A stretch of 64,000 bases of DNA from Ferdinandcohnia sp036962685 (GCF_036962685.1 NZ_JBALOP010000014.1:32606-96605), one strand, 5' to 3'; shown: positions 24,880-33,598, counted from the first letter of the stretch. Notes: a model not told the origin generated them from the sequence alone. Made by a program: numbers and translations.

Positions 24880-25800
24880 ATGAATAAAGAAGAGTTATCT
24901 ACAAGTCAACCGGTCACATTGCACACAAAACGACCGAAAAAGAGGAGGATAAAGAGTACAGGTCCCATTTGGATGCTATCCCCAGTAACATTCTGGATGA
25001 TTGGATTTTTATTTATACCAATTGTCTTAATTCTTGTTGTAAGCTTTATGACTAGGGGGACGTATGGTGGTATTGAATACGTCTTTACCTTGGAGAATTA
25101 TGCACGTTTTTTTGATTCTCTATATATGAACATTTTGCTTTCATCCATCTTTATGGCAACCGCCACAACTGCCATCTGTATTATTTTCGGATATCCATTT
25201 GCGTACTTGATTGCACGATCTTCACCTAAGTATCGAACTTTGTTATTATTCCTTGTTATCATTCCTTTTTGGACGAACTCACTTATTCGTACATATGCAT
25301 GGATTATTTTGCTGCGTACTGAAGGGGTGATTAACCATCTCCTAATGAGTATCGGCTTGATTTCAGAACCACTTGCATTACTTTATAACAATGGTGCTAT
25401 ATTGATAGGACTTGTATATACTCTGTTTCCATTTATGGTTCTTCCGTTGTATGCGTCGATTGAAAAGCTAGATAAATCATATTTGGAAGCAGCCAGTGAT
25501 TTAGGAGCTAAGGGATGGCAAACCTTTATGAAAATTACACTCCCTTTAACAATGCCAGGTATTGTGGCTGGTTCCTTACTTGTGTTTATTCCAACCTTAG
25601 GACTCTTTTTCATTCCTGACTTAATGGGAGGAGCAAAGACGATGATGATTGGAAATCTGATTAAAAATCAATTCCTAACTGCAAGGGACTGGCCATTTGG
25701 AGCAGCGTCGTCCATTATTCTAGTCATTTTAACCATGATTTTAATCTTTGTTTATCTGCGGATTTCAAAAGGAAATAAAGATGACTTGGGGGTGATGTAA
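24880..25800 (+). CDS. potB: Spermidine/putrescine ABC transporter permease PotB
   Basis: Integral membrane permease of 306 residues with about six hydrophobic segments after a basic cytoplasmic N-terminus. The ATPase-contact EAA loop is visible as EAASDLGAKGWQTFMKITLPLTMPG. It pairs with PotC to form the channel of the polyamine importer. The start follows GGAGGGG. potC begins one base after its stop. The ATPase gene is not adjacent but convergent, at 26715. Expression should depend on the -24/-12 promoter just upstream. Confidence 0.95.
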   Translation: MNKEELSTSQPVTLHTKRPKKRRIKSTGPIWMLSPVTFWMIGFLFIPIVLILVVSFMTRGTYGGIEYVFTLENYARFFDSLYMNILLSSIFMATATTAICIIFGYPFAYLIARSSPKYRTLLLFLVIIPFWTNSLIRTYAWIILLRTEGVINHLLMSIGLISEPLALLYNNGAILIGLVYTLFPFMVLPLYASIEKLDKSYLEAASDLGAKGWQTFMKITLPLTMPGIVAGSLLVFIPTLGLFFIPDLMGGAKTMMIGNLIKNQFLTARDWPFGAASSIILVILTMILIFVYLRISKGNKDDLGVM

Positions 25801-25801
25801 G

Positions 25802-26584
25802 GTGAGTTCAAGGTTTACAAAATGGTCGTCAATCATCTATGGCGCTCTTATTTATTCGTTTTTGTATTTACCGATTCTCATTTTGATTTTATTTTCATTT
25901 AATAAATCAAAGCTTAACGCTGTTTGGACTGGATTTACGTTCGAGTGGTACGCAAAGCTTTGGTCAAATACGCAGGTATTAGAGGCAGCCAAAATTACAA
26001 TTATCGTTGCGATTGTTTCTACGATTGCCTCAACCATTTTAGGAACGCTCGTATCTGTAGGGATGTACAAATATTATTTCAAAGGAAAATCACTACTCGA
26101 TGGAATGCTTTACATTCCCCTTGTCATGTCGGAAATCGTAATGGGGATTGCATTACTTGCATTCTTTTCGATGGTAAAAATGCCATTAGGAATATGGACA
26201 CTCATTATCTCTCATATTACATTTTGTATTCCATATGTTGTCGTCGTTGTAAGGGCACGTTTGAAAGGATTTGATCGTTCTGTGGAAGAGGCAGCAATGG
26301 ATTTAGGGGCTAGTGAATGGCAAACCTTTCGCCTTATTACCTTACCGATTATTGGTCCCGCAATTGTAGCTAGTGCGTTGCTTTCATTTACAATTTCCCT
26401 AGATGATGTAATCGTGAGCTTCTTCGTAGCAGGTCCAGGAAGTACAACACTACCATTACAAATATTTTCAATGGTTCGATATGGGGTTACACCTGAAATT
26501 AACGCATTATCCACATTAATGCTTATCGTTACCCTTGGTGCCGTCATTGCTGGTGAACGGTTGCTGATGAGGAAAAATGGATAG
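25802..26584 (+). CDS. potC: Spermidine/putrescine ABC transporter permease PotC
   Basis: Second permease of the importer, 260 residues with about six membrane segments and the EAA loop EAAMDLGASEWQTFRLITLPIIGPA. It starts at GTG 25802, one base after the potB stop, with GGGGTGA as the ribosome binding site inside the potB 3' end, so translation is coupled. It ends before a strong bidirectional terminator shared with potA. Confidence 0.95.
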   Translation: MSSRFTKWSSIIYGALIYSFLYLPILILILFSFNKSKLNAVWTGFTFEWYAKLWSNTQVLEAAKITIIVAIVSTIASTILGTLVSVGMYKYYFKGKSLLDGMLYIPLVMSEIVMGIALLAFFSMVKMPLGIWTLIISHITFCIPYVVVVVRARLKGFDRSVEEAAMDLGASEWQTFRLITLPIIGPAIVASALLSFTISLDDVIVSFFVAGPGSTTLPLQIFSMVRYGVTPEINALSTLMLIVTLGAVIAGERLLMRKNG

Positions 26585-26623
26585 AAATTGAAAAGGGGCA
26601 AGTAGTTTTCTAGACTAAATCGG

Positions 26624-26670
26624 AAAAATAAAACCCAAAAATGCTTTTCAGCATTCTTGGGTTTTATTTT
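26624..26670. terminator. Bidirectional terminator between potC and potA
   Basis: AAAATAAAACCCAA and TTGGGTTTTATTTT, with an inner AATGC/GCATT pairing, form one long hairpin between convergent genes, with T-runs in both directions. Confidence 0.92.
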
Positions 26671-26714
26671 GTACAATTCTCATCCAAAGTTTGGCTCAGT
26701 TGATAGCACCTTTT

Positions 26715-27794
26715 CTATTCCTTCATAACAACCCCATGGTCAACGCCCCAGGTTAAATATAGATCCTTATTTATGTAGTCCTTTGATTGGGAGCCTGCTG
26801 CTTGTTCATTCACAACAACTTCCTTCCCATTTTCAAGTAACACGACCATTTTTGAAACAGAGCCAACATAAATAAGTTCCTTAAACCTTCCTTTTAATTT
26901 GACAGTGTTCGTTTTTGTGGACTCGTCCCCAACGATTTTAATACGTTCTGGCCGAATCGTGACAAACACTTTTTCTCCAACTTTTAGTCCTTCGTTCTTT
27001 ACTTCAATTTCCTTACCACCGAAATCTAAATAGGCATAGCTCTTATCCAGCCTTGAAATTTTTCCTTCAAATAAATTTGTTTCCCCGATAAAATCGGCGA
27101 CAAACTTGGTTTTTGGTTTTTCATATATATCAATTGGAGGACCTAGCTGTTCTATGAATCCATTATTCATAACTGCAATCCGGTCCGACATCGTAAGTGC
27201 CTCTTCCTGATCATGCGTCACATAAATAAATGTTATTTTAAGCTGTTGTTGAAGATGCTTCAGTTCAACCTGCATTTGTTTTCGAAGCTTTAGGTCTAAT
27301 GCTCCTAGTGGTTCATCTAACAAAATGACTTTAGGATTATTAATTAAGGCCCGTGCAATCGCAATCCGTTGCTTTTGACCACCACTAAGCTGCGCTGGAG
27401 TTCTATTCTCATAGCCCTGTAATCGAACTAGCTCCAACATTTTCGTTACCTTTTCTTTAATTATTCCTTTATCCTCACCTCTCATTTTAAGACCGAATGC
27501 CACGTTATCATAAATATTCATATGCGGAAAAAGTGCATAGCTTTGAAAGACGGTATTAACATTTCGTTTATTTGCGGGTATTCCCTCCACATGCTTACCA
27601 TCTAAAAGAATGCTACCTGAGCTTGGCTGTTCAAAACCGGCAATCATCCTAAGTGTTGTTGTTTTCCCACATCCACTTGGGCCAAGTAATGTTAGAAATT
27701 CTCCCTCTTTTACATGTAATGATACATTTTGGACAACCTTCGTTTCCCCAAATTGTTTGTTGATATCTCGTAGTTCGACCATATTAACTGACAT
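26715..27794 (-). CDS. potA: Spermidine/putrescine ABC transporter ATP-binding protein PotA
   Basis: ATPase of the polyamine importer, 359 residues. Walker A GPSGCGKTT near residue 39, the ABC signature LSGGQKQRIAIARAL, Walker B VILLDEPLGALD and the switch histidine in THDQEEAL are all present. A C-terminal TOBE-type regulatory region follows from about residue 280. GGGGGAGGA lies seven bases before the ATG. It is a single-gene unit with its own -24/-12 promoter, convergent with potBC; in most bacteria potA leads a potABCD operon, so this split is unusual. Confidence 0.95.
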   Translation of the reverse strand: MSVNMVELRDINKQFGETKVVQNVSLHVKEGEFLTLLGPSGCGKTTTLRMIAGFEQPSSGSILLDGKHVEGIPANKRNVNTVFQSYALFPHMNIYDNVAFGLKMRGEDKGIIKEKVTKMLELVRLQGYENRTPAQLSGGQKQRIAIARALINNPKVILLDEPLGALDLKLRKQMQVELKHLQQQLKITFIYVTHDQEEALTMSDRIAVMNNGFIEQLGPPIDIYEKPKTKFVADFIGETNLFEGKISRLDKSYAYLDFGGKEIEVKNEGLKVGEKVFVTIRPERIKIVGDESTKTNTVKLKGRFKELIYVGSVSKMVVLLENGKEVVVNEQAAGSQSKDYINKDLYLTWGVDHGVVMKE

Positions 27795-27836
27795 TCGATT
27801 ATCCTCCCCCTAGTAGTTTCCCTTTGTAAGTTTTAG

Positions 27837-27854
27837 TTGCAAAAATCATGCCAA
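27837..27854 (-). promoter_or_regulatory. Sigma-54 promoter of potA
   Basis: On the minus strand TTGGCATGATTTTTGCAA, GG and GC ten bases apart; leader about 32 bases. The -24 box directly abuts the T-run of the preceding terminator. Confidence 0.86.
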
Positions 27855-27885
27855 AAAGGCGGACCCGCTTTAACGAGTCCACCTT
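27853..27885 (-). terminator. Terminator of potD copy 2
   Basis: On the minus strand AAGGTGGACTCG and GCGGGTCCGCCTT pair around a TTAAA loop, followed by five T residues. It overlaps the start of the potA promoter. Confidence 0.85.
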
Positions 27886-27893
27886 TCTCCACA

Positions 27894-28961
27894 CTAGTTC
27901 CCAGCCTTTAATTCACTATAAATACGGTCATATAATTGTGTAGCTTCACCAATATCAAGCGCTTGTTGAACATTTGTAACTTGGTCAAGATCTGGATATA
28001 CGACTTTATTATTTTTCAAATCCTCTGGAAGCAATTTATATGCTTCCATATTTGGGTTCCCATACGGGTATGTTGTGGAGATTAGTTTACTAATTTCAGG
28101 TTGAAGTAGGAAGTCTATAAATTTTTCCGCATTTTCAAGATGCGGTGCGCCTTTAGGAATAACAAAATTGTCATGGAAAACCATTAGGCCTTCTTCTGGA
28201 ATAATCGGCACAATAGCTGGATTTTCTTTTTGTGCATTAAATACTTCGGCTGTCCACGCCATTCCTGCTGCAACGTCCCCAGCAATCATCATCGTTTTCG
28301 GTTCTGTATTAAATGCCCTAATATTTGGACGCAGTTCTAAAAGCTTTTCTTTCGCTTCTTCTAATTCTTTTTCGTCAGTCGTATTCATCGAATATCCAAG
28401 CATTTGCAGAGCAAGCCCAATGACACCACGTTGGTCATCCGGTAATACAATTTTATCTTTAAGCTCCGGTCTAAAAAGATCCTGATACCCTTTTATCTCA
28501 AAATCCACGAGTTCGGTATTTTGAAATAAAACACCTGAACCCCACAGATAAGGAATAAAATAATCTCCTTCTTTATCAAATTCGGCTGAGGTAAACGTTG
28601 GATCTAAGTTTTTGACATTCGGGATATTTTCTTTATTTATTTTTTGAATTAATTCCTGCTTCAGTAGGATATCAACGAAAAACGTTGTAGCTACAGCAAT
28701 GTCATACTGTGTATTTCCCGCTTGTAACTTCGCCATCATTTCCTCGTTGCTTGAGTATGCGTCGTAATTTACCTTAATTCCGGTTTCCTCTTCAAATTGC
28801 TGGATGACTTCTTGTGGTAAATATTCCGCCCAGTTAAATAAATTTAATACTTTTTCATCGGATTGCTTAGCTCCGCCTGCTTCTTTTCCTCCGCATGCAG
28901 ATAAAAAGGTCATCGTTAATAAAATAAAAGCAATTGCAAGGAATCTCATTTTCTTATACAT
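27894..28961 (-). CDS. potD: Spermidine/putrescine ABC transporter substrate-binding lipoprotein (copy 2)
   Basis: PotD-family lipoprotein of 355 residues, with lipobox LSAC and lipidated Cys23. It shares the same core as copy 1 (VLNLFNWAEYLP, FEEETGIKVNYDAYSSNEEM, FHDNFVIPKGAPH), so the two are probably recent paralogues. Its ATG directly follows the TGA of the amidohydrolase gene (TGAATG), so it is translationally coupled to it. Both are read from the -24/-12 promoter at 30704. It ends in a terminator next to the potA promoter. Confidence 0.93.
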   Translation of the reverse strand: MYKKMRFLAIAFILLTMTFLSACGGKEAGGAKQSDEKVLNLFNWAEYLPQEVIQQFEEETGIKVNYDAYSSNEEMMAKLQAGNTQYDIAVATTFFVDILLKQELIQKINKENIPNVKNLDPTFTSAEFDKEGDYFIPYLWGSGVLFQNTELVDFEIKGYQDLFRPELKDKIVLPDDQRGVIGLALQMLGYSMNTTDEKELEEAKEKLLELRPNIRAFNTEPKTMMIAGDVAAGMAWTAEVFNAQKENPAIVPIIPEEGLMVFHDNFVIPKGAPHLENAEKFIDFLLQPEISKLISTTYPYGNPNMEAYKLLPEDLKNNKVVYPDLDQVTNVQQALDIGEATQLYDRIYSELKAGN

Positions 28962-30602
28962 TCACATTGCCCCTTCAAGCTTTTTTGTTTGTTCTCGTGT
29001 ATAGACGATATTTCCATCCATTATTGTCATCTCTACCTTCGCTTCTAAAATCTCGTTCGCATCCACAGAAAACAGATTTCTATCCAAAATAGCTATATCT
29101 GCTTTTTTTCCAGCCTCTACAGTTCCTAGATCGTCCTCGCGGAAATTCCCATAGGCAGGAGCCTTCGTATAAAACTGTAGTGCGTCTACAAGTGATATTT
29201 TTTCTTGTGGATTCCAACCATCTTCTGGTGTTCCATCTGCATTTCTTCTTGTTACAGCACGGTAGATTTCAATCATCGGGTTCATATCAACAACTGGATA
29301 GTCACTACTAAAAGCAATGGATGCGCCATTACTTTTTAGAGATCCAATCGGCCATGTATAACGAGCTCGTTCTGGGCCCAATCTATCAAGATATGTATGC
29401 CCCTCCATTGATTCTGCACTCATATGCTCAGGCTGTATGGATGCAATGACCCCTAGCTCCTCAAAACGTTTAATATCATAAGGATGAATGACCTCAATAT
29501 GCTCAATTGTATGTCTAGAATCTCGCTTTCCATTTTGCTGTTGTGCTGCTTGATAGCAATCTAGTCCAAACCTGACGGCCCCATCTCCACAGGCATGTAG
29601 CCGGATGCGGAAGCCCTCCTTGTCGGCTTCCTTAATCCATCTCATATATGTTTCCTCTTCAAACAAAATGCCACCTCTTGTTTCTGGCCGGTCTGAATAA
29701 GGCTCAATTAAATAACCCGTATACGTATTTGGAACACCATCGATAAATTGTTTTAATCCAGAAAATTGTAATTTATCAGATTGATAGAGCTCTCGATAAA
29801 ATTTTGCCTTAGATAAATCACCATCTAGGGAGGATAAGAAGTGAATTCTCGTTGTTAATTTCCCTTCTTTTTCGTATGCCGCATAAAAAGATGGAGAACC
29901 CAGTTCAAAGCCAGGCAAAGGAAGCATATCACTTACCGATGTAATTCCGTAGGATGCAGCCTTTTTCAAAAAGGCATCCATTAATCTTCGCTGCATTTCT
30001 TCTGAGAATTGATAGGCTTTTTCTGCAACAAGCTTTACGGCTGTTTCATACAAAAAGCCTGTTGGGTCACCATTCTCATCTCTTTCAATCAAACCAAATG
30101 GTGGGTCCTGAGTTTCTTTTGTTATGTTTAAAAGTTTTAGAGCTTTCGAATTTACCCATGCACTATGGCCTTCCTCATTTAAAAGGAACACTGGACGGTT
30201 TGGAATTAGTTGATCAAGCGATTGACGGGTTGGTGACTTTTTTCCCGGCCAACGAACATGATGCCAGCCAAATCCTAATACCCAAGCATCATTTGGATTC
30301 TTCTCGGCATAATGATAAATTTTTTGAGCAGCCTCTTCCTCTGAGGAACATTCTGTAAGTGTAGTAAATTCACTAAACATACTTCCTAATACAAGATGAA
30401 GATGAAAGTCATGAAAACCAGGTAAAACAAGCTTATCGTCTGCATAAATGACTTTTGTCTTTGGTCCTATATAATCATTAACGTTTTCAATCTCTCCCAC
30501 ATCCAGGATTCTATCGTTTTTAATAACGACTGCTCCCTTCATTGGACTGGTTTCATTCCCTGTAAAAATCGCATTTCCCTTAATAAGAATATCTGCGTAC
30601 AA
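28962..30602 (-). CDS. Amidohydrolase family 3 (YtcJ-like) protein
   Basis: Metal-dependent amidohydrolase of 546 residues. The metal ligands are visible in LPGFHDFHLHL (HxH), an EHIEVIHP segment and the aspartate in FSSDYPVVDMNP. The domain order (small composite beta domain, TIM barrel, C-terminal beta strand VEMTIMDGNIVYT) is typical of the YtcJ/N-substituted formamide deformylase group. The substrate is unknown; being the first gene before a PotD gene under a -24/-12 promoter, it may remove a formyl, carbamoyl or similar group from an imported amine. It starts with TTG or a nearby codon (AGGGGGGGAT-type site upstream), so the exact N-terminus is a little uncertain. Confidence 0.82.
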   Translation of the reverse strand: MYADILIKGNAIFTGNETSPMKGAVVIKNDRILDVGEIENVNDYIGPKTKVIYADDKLVLPGFHDFHLHLVLGSMFSEFTTLTECSSEEEAAQKIYHYAEKNPNDAWVLGFGWHHVRWPGKKSPTRQSLDQLIPNRPVFLLNEEGHSAWVNSKALKLLNITKETQDPPFGLIERDENGDPTGFLYETAVKLVAEKAYQFSEEMQRRLMDAFLKKAASYGITSVSDMLPLPGFELGSPSFYAAYEKEGKLTTRIHFLSSLDGDLSKAKFYRELYQSDKLQFSGLKQFIDGVPNTYTGYLIEPYSDRPETRGGILFEEETYMRWIKEADKEGFRIRLHACGDGAVRFGLDCYQAAQQQNGKRDSRHTIEHIEVIHPYDIKRFEELGVIASIQPEHMSAESMEGHTYLDRLGPERARYTWPIGSLKSNGASIAFSSDYPVVDMNPMIEIYRAVTRRNADGTPEDGWNPQEKISLVDALQFYTKAPAYGNFREDDLGTVEAGKKADIAILDRNLFSVDANEILEAKVEMTIMDGNIVYTREQTKKLEGAM

Positions 30603-30703
30603 GCTGCAATCCCCCCCTCAAAAATGGCAAGTGGCACGTAATCTTGTATCTACGTTTTTGCACTCTCCTCCTTTAAAAGATTAAATCTTTCGTGAATTAA
30701 ATT

Positions 30704-30721
30704 ATGCAAATACCGTGCCAA
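30704..30721 (-). promoter_or_regulatory. Sigma-54 promoter of the amidohydrolase-potD unit
   Basis: On the minus strand TTGGCACGGTATTTGCAT, the best match in the window to the TGGCACG-N4-TTGCA consensus. The predicted leader is about 90 bases, longer than for the other units. Confidence 0.9.
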
Positions 30722-30807
30722 AATTTAAAATGGAGCTTGTCTTTAGGATAATACCGTGGATGATATTTTTTTATTTTAACGGTAATGATTTTTCATAAAG
30801 CACAAAA

Positions 30808-30838
30808 GTGCGAGACTCTTTCTCCCGCACTTTTCAAT
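30808..30838. repeat. Inverted repeat AAAAGTGCG / CGCACTTTT
   Basis: A 9-bp perfect stem around a 13-base loop in the gap between divergent genes. It looks like a terminator hairpin but no gene ends nearby, so it may be an upstream hairpin or a relic. The rest of this 420-base gap holds the -24/-12 promoter and the LysR-side palindrome and no coding sequence. Confidence 0.5.
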
Positions 30839-30933
30839 ATTTCTAGAATAAGGAGTTGTTTTTCACCCTTTCCCCATTCACCTTTTGCGAAATCCCTATT
30901 TATAGTCAAAATTATCACTTTTCTGATATTATG

Positions 30934-30964
30934 AGTAACAATAGGGTATTCCCTTTATGTTACT
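30934..30964. promoter_or_regulatory. Candidate LysR-type operator
   Basis: AGTAACA and TGTTACT flank an inner AGGG/CCCT pair, giving a 31-base interrupted palindrome about 70 bases upstream of the LysR gene. Size and position suit an autoregulatory LysR-family site. Confidence 0.5.
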
Positions 30965-31033
30965 AAAAATTTTTTATTATATAGTGAAACAAAGTCCTTT
31001 CAACCAGAGCTGTTTTACTAGGAGGTGGCAAAT

Positions 31034-31894
31034 ATGGATAGTAAGGATTGGAATATATTAAAAGTTTTATATGAGGAAAAAAATATCACACGCGCTGCTG
31101 AAAAAATATACATTTCACAACCTGCATTGACTTATCGAATTAAAAATATTGAGCAAGAGTTAGGTGTGGAAATCATGTTTAGAACAAAAAAAGGAATTAA
31201 ATTTACAAAAGAAGGTGAGTACCTTACCAAATATGCTAATAAGATGCTATATGACTTTCAGAAGGTAAAAGATCACTTGTTAAATATGAATGATACGGAT
31301 GGTGGAATGATAAGACTAGGAGTTTCAAGAAACTTTGCGAGATTTATGTTACCTGATATTTTAAAAGAGTTTTTAGATATAAATACAAATGTACAATTTC
31401 ATGTAACAACATCTTTAAGTCAGTCCATTATGAAGATGTTGGAAAAGGATTCAATAAATCTAGCGATTGTTAGAGGAGATAACTATTGGCAGGATGGTAA
31501 AATCCTGTTGAAAAGAGAATCCTTATGTTTAATATCGAAGGAACCTATTAACGTTGATAGGTTACATGAGTTACCAAGAATTATTTTTAAAACAGATAAC
31601 GAGCTTCAGCAATCTATAGATAAATGGTGGCAACAAAACTATTCTGACCCTTATACTGTTGCAATGGATATAGATAATATTGAAACCTGTACTAAAATGG
31701 TAGCTAATGGACTTGGTTACGCAATTGTTCCAAGTATTGGTTTGACCGAGTACCCTGATTTACATAAAATCGTTTTAACAGATCCAGAAGGGAAGCCCAT
31801 TTTGAGAGATACATGGCTTCTATACAGAAAAGAAGATTTGGATTATCCGATCATTAAGAAGTTTATCTCATTTTTAAAGGATAAAAATTATTGA
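31034..31894 (+). CDS. LysR-family transcriptional regulator
   Basis: Regulator of 286 residues with an N-terminal winged HTH (residues ~3-60; NITRAAEKIYISQPALTYRI) and a C-terminal periplasmic-binding-like effector domain. The ATG at 31034 lies eight bases from AGGAGG; the frame extends to a GTG at 31025 that is inside the spacing. It is convergent with the flavoprotein gene at 31940 and shares a terminator with it. By proximity it probably controls that gene, perhaps in response to a di- or tricarboxylate; this is inference. It lies next to the polyamine island but lacks any -24/-12 motif. Confidence 0.9.
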   Translation: MDSKDWNILKVLYEEKNITRAAEKIYISQPALTYRIKNIEQELGVEIMFRTKKGIKFTKEGEYLTKYANKMLYDFQKVKDHLLNMNDTDGGMIRLGVSRNFARFMLPDILKEFLDINTNVQFHVTTSLSQSIMKMLEKDSINLAIVRGDNYWQDGKILLKRESLCLISKEPINVDRLHELPRIIFKTDNELQQSIDKWWQQNYSDPYTVAMDIDNIETCTKMVANGLGYAIVPSIGLTEYPDLHKIVLTDPEGKPILRDTWLLYRKEDLDYPIIKKFISFLKDKNY

Positions 31895-31899
31895 TAAAG

Positions 31900-31936
31900 A
31901 AAAACCTTTGAGCAGAAAATTACTCAAAGGTTTTTC
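31900..31936. terminator. Bidirectional terminator between the LysR gene and the flavoprotein gene
   Basis: AAAAACCTTTGAG and CTCAAAGGTTTTT form a perfect 13-bp stem between convergent genes. Confidence 0.92.
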
Positions 31937-31939
31937 ATA

Positions 31940-33442
31940 TTAGTTTATAGCTGGTTCTTTCAGAGAATATTGTGCCGCATTTGCTCCAGAAATTTTCCCA
32001 TAAACAGCACCCGACATTAAGCCAGATCCGCCTGGATAGTTATCATAGAAAATGCCACCTATCATTTCTCCAGCAGCGTAAAGGCCTTTAATTGGTTCCT
32101 TATTTTCATTTAGTACTTCCCCGTTTTTACTTGTATGGACGCCTCCAAAACAGAATGTAATTCCACATGTAATCGGAAAGGCATAAAATGGAGATTCTTC
32201 AGTTCGTAATGCCCAATTTGATTTAGGTGGAGTAATACCCTTGGTTCCTTTTCCATCTTTAATAGACGGATTATAGTCCCCTTCTTGTACTGCATGATTA
32301 TATTGTTCTACTGTTTCTAGGAATTTCTCCTTATTAATCGGAATTAATTCCGCCAATTCCTCTAACGTATTCGCTTCATAACCTGTAGCTTCAGGAAGAT
32401 TATATTCATCCCTTAGTTTATTCCTCACTTGGCTATCAAATATTTGGTAGGCAACTTGGTCAGGTTGCTTCAACACCTCTGCACCATATTTTGCATAGGT
32501 ATAATTTCGAAAATCCGCTCCTTCATCAACAAATCTTTCCCCATTTTTATTCACCATTATTCCCAACGGGTATGAGTGCTTCTTAAAGATATCGCCCGGT
32601 TTTTTAAAATCACCTACAACTGGAACATTGTAATCTGTCCCAATTGAATGACATCCTGTCCATTGTCCATGCTTTTGCCCACCGATTTCTAATGCCATTT
32701 TTATACCAGCACCAGTATTAAATTCTGTGCCTCTAACCCTAGCGGCTGTCCATTGCTTACCAAGGTTTTCCTCACGCATTTGCTTATTTGCTTCAAAGCT
32801 ACCACTTGCTAAAACGATACTATTAGTGTTCACAATTAATTCGACATTTTCTTGTTTTACAACTACAGCCGAAATCCTATTTTCATTCGTAATTAACTTT
32901 ATAGCTGGGGATTCATACCAAATTTCAATACCTAGTTCTTCAGCTCGTGTAAAAAGTCGATTAACGAGCCCCATCCCAATTCCTTTTGTTTTGACTGGTA
33001 GGCCACCCCAAAATTGAATAATACCCTCTTTTTTAAAAGACTGGTTTGCATAGTTTAATTCAAATTCTACACCTTGTTTTTTCATCCATACAATTGTTTC
33101 ATATGAATTAGAAACAAGTTGATTAGCTAATTCTGGATCACTTTTTCCACCAGTAACCTTCATTAAATCGTGATAATAATCTTCTGTTGTATATTGAGGC
33201 ATTTGAATAATTGAAGCCTCATCATCCGTTAATTCAGGCATTAACTCACGAATGTCTTCGAGGTCATTGTAGGCAAATCGAATCGCACCATCTGTAAAAT
33301 ATGAATTTCCACCACGTTTTTCTTTTGGACCTTTTTCAAGTACTAATACATTTGCTCCTTGTTCGCGAGCAGATATCGCGGCACATAAAGCTGCATTCCC
33401 AGCACCTACGACTACAACATCATATTTGAATTCTTTTGACAT
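31940..33442 (-). CDS. FAD-dependent dehydrogenase, TcuA (tricarballylate dehydrogenase)/fumarate-reductase flavoprotein family
   Basis: Flavoprotein of 500 residues in the fumarate reductase/succinate dehydrogenase FAD-binding family. The dinucleotide loop VVVVGAGNAALCAAISA is at the N-terminus and the C-terminal FAD contact is YPGGSGLMSGAVYGK. The family histidine/arginine region lies near CHSIGTDY and ITCGITFCFGGV. It most resembles tricarballylate dehydrogenase TcuA, but no TcuB (electron-transfer) or TcuC (transport) gene is adjacent, so the substrate is open. The ATG at 33442 is six bases from GGGAGGAG. A long palindrome precedes it and may be the site of the convergent LysR regulator. 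Confidence 0.82.
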   Translation of the reverse strand: MSKEFKYDVVVVGAGNAALCAAISAREQGANVLVLEKGPKEKRGGNSYFTDGAIRFAYNDLEDIRELMPELTDDEASIIQMPQYTTEDYYHDLMKVTGGKSDPELANQLVSNSYETIVWMKKQGVEFELNYANQSFKKEGIIQFWGGLPVKTKGIGMGLVNRLFTRAEELGIEIWYESPAIKLITNENRISAVVVKQENVELIVNTNSIVLASGSFEANKQMREENLGKQWTAARVRGTEFNTGAGIKMALEIGGQKHGQWTGCHSIGTDYNVPVVGDFKKPGDIFKKHSYPLGIMVNKNGERFVDEGADFRNYTYAKYGAEVLKQPDQVAYQIFDSQVRNKLRDEYNLPEATGYEANTLEELAELIPINKEKFLETVEQYNHAVQEGDYNPSIKDGKGTKGITPPKSNWALRTEESPFYAFPITCGITFCFGGVHTSKNGEVLNENKEPIKGLYAAGEMIGGIFYDNYPGGSGLMSGAVYGKISGANAAQYSLKEPAIN

Positions 33443-33490
33443 TACTTTCTCCTCCCTCTCCAATATGTAAAGTTATTGTAAATCGTTTTC

Positions 33491-33528
33491 ATAGATAAAT
33501 AAAATATTAATCTTTTATTTATTTCTAT
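33491..33528. promoter_or_regulatory. AT-rich inverted repeat upstream of the flavoprotein gene
   Basis: ATAGATAAATAAAA pairs with TTTTATTTATTTCTAT across a short spacer, some 50 bases before the start codon. Candidate operator for the neighbouring LysR protein. Confidence 0.45.
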
Positions 33529-33559
33529 AGAAAAATCTTATAATTGGAATGGAGGAAAG

Positions 33560-33592
33560 AAAAAAAACGCCTATCATTCGTCTGATAGGCGC
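33560..33592 (-). terminator. Terminator of trxB
   Basis: On the minus strand GCGCCTATCA and a TGATAGGCG-type arm form a stem followed by a run of T residues just beyond the trxB stop codon. Confidence 0.9.
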
Positions 33593-33598
33593 TTAATG

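Noticed and set aside
30808..30838. Terminator between the amidohydrolase and LysR genes
   Set aside because: Both neighbouring genes start, not end, next to this hairpin, so I list it only as an inverted repeat.
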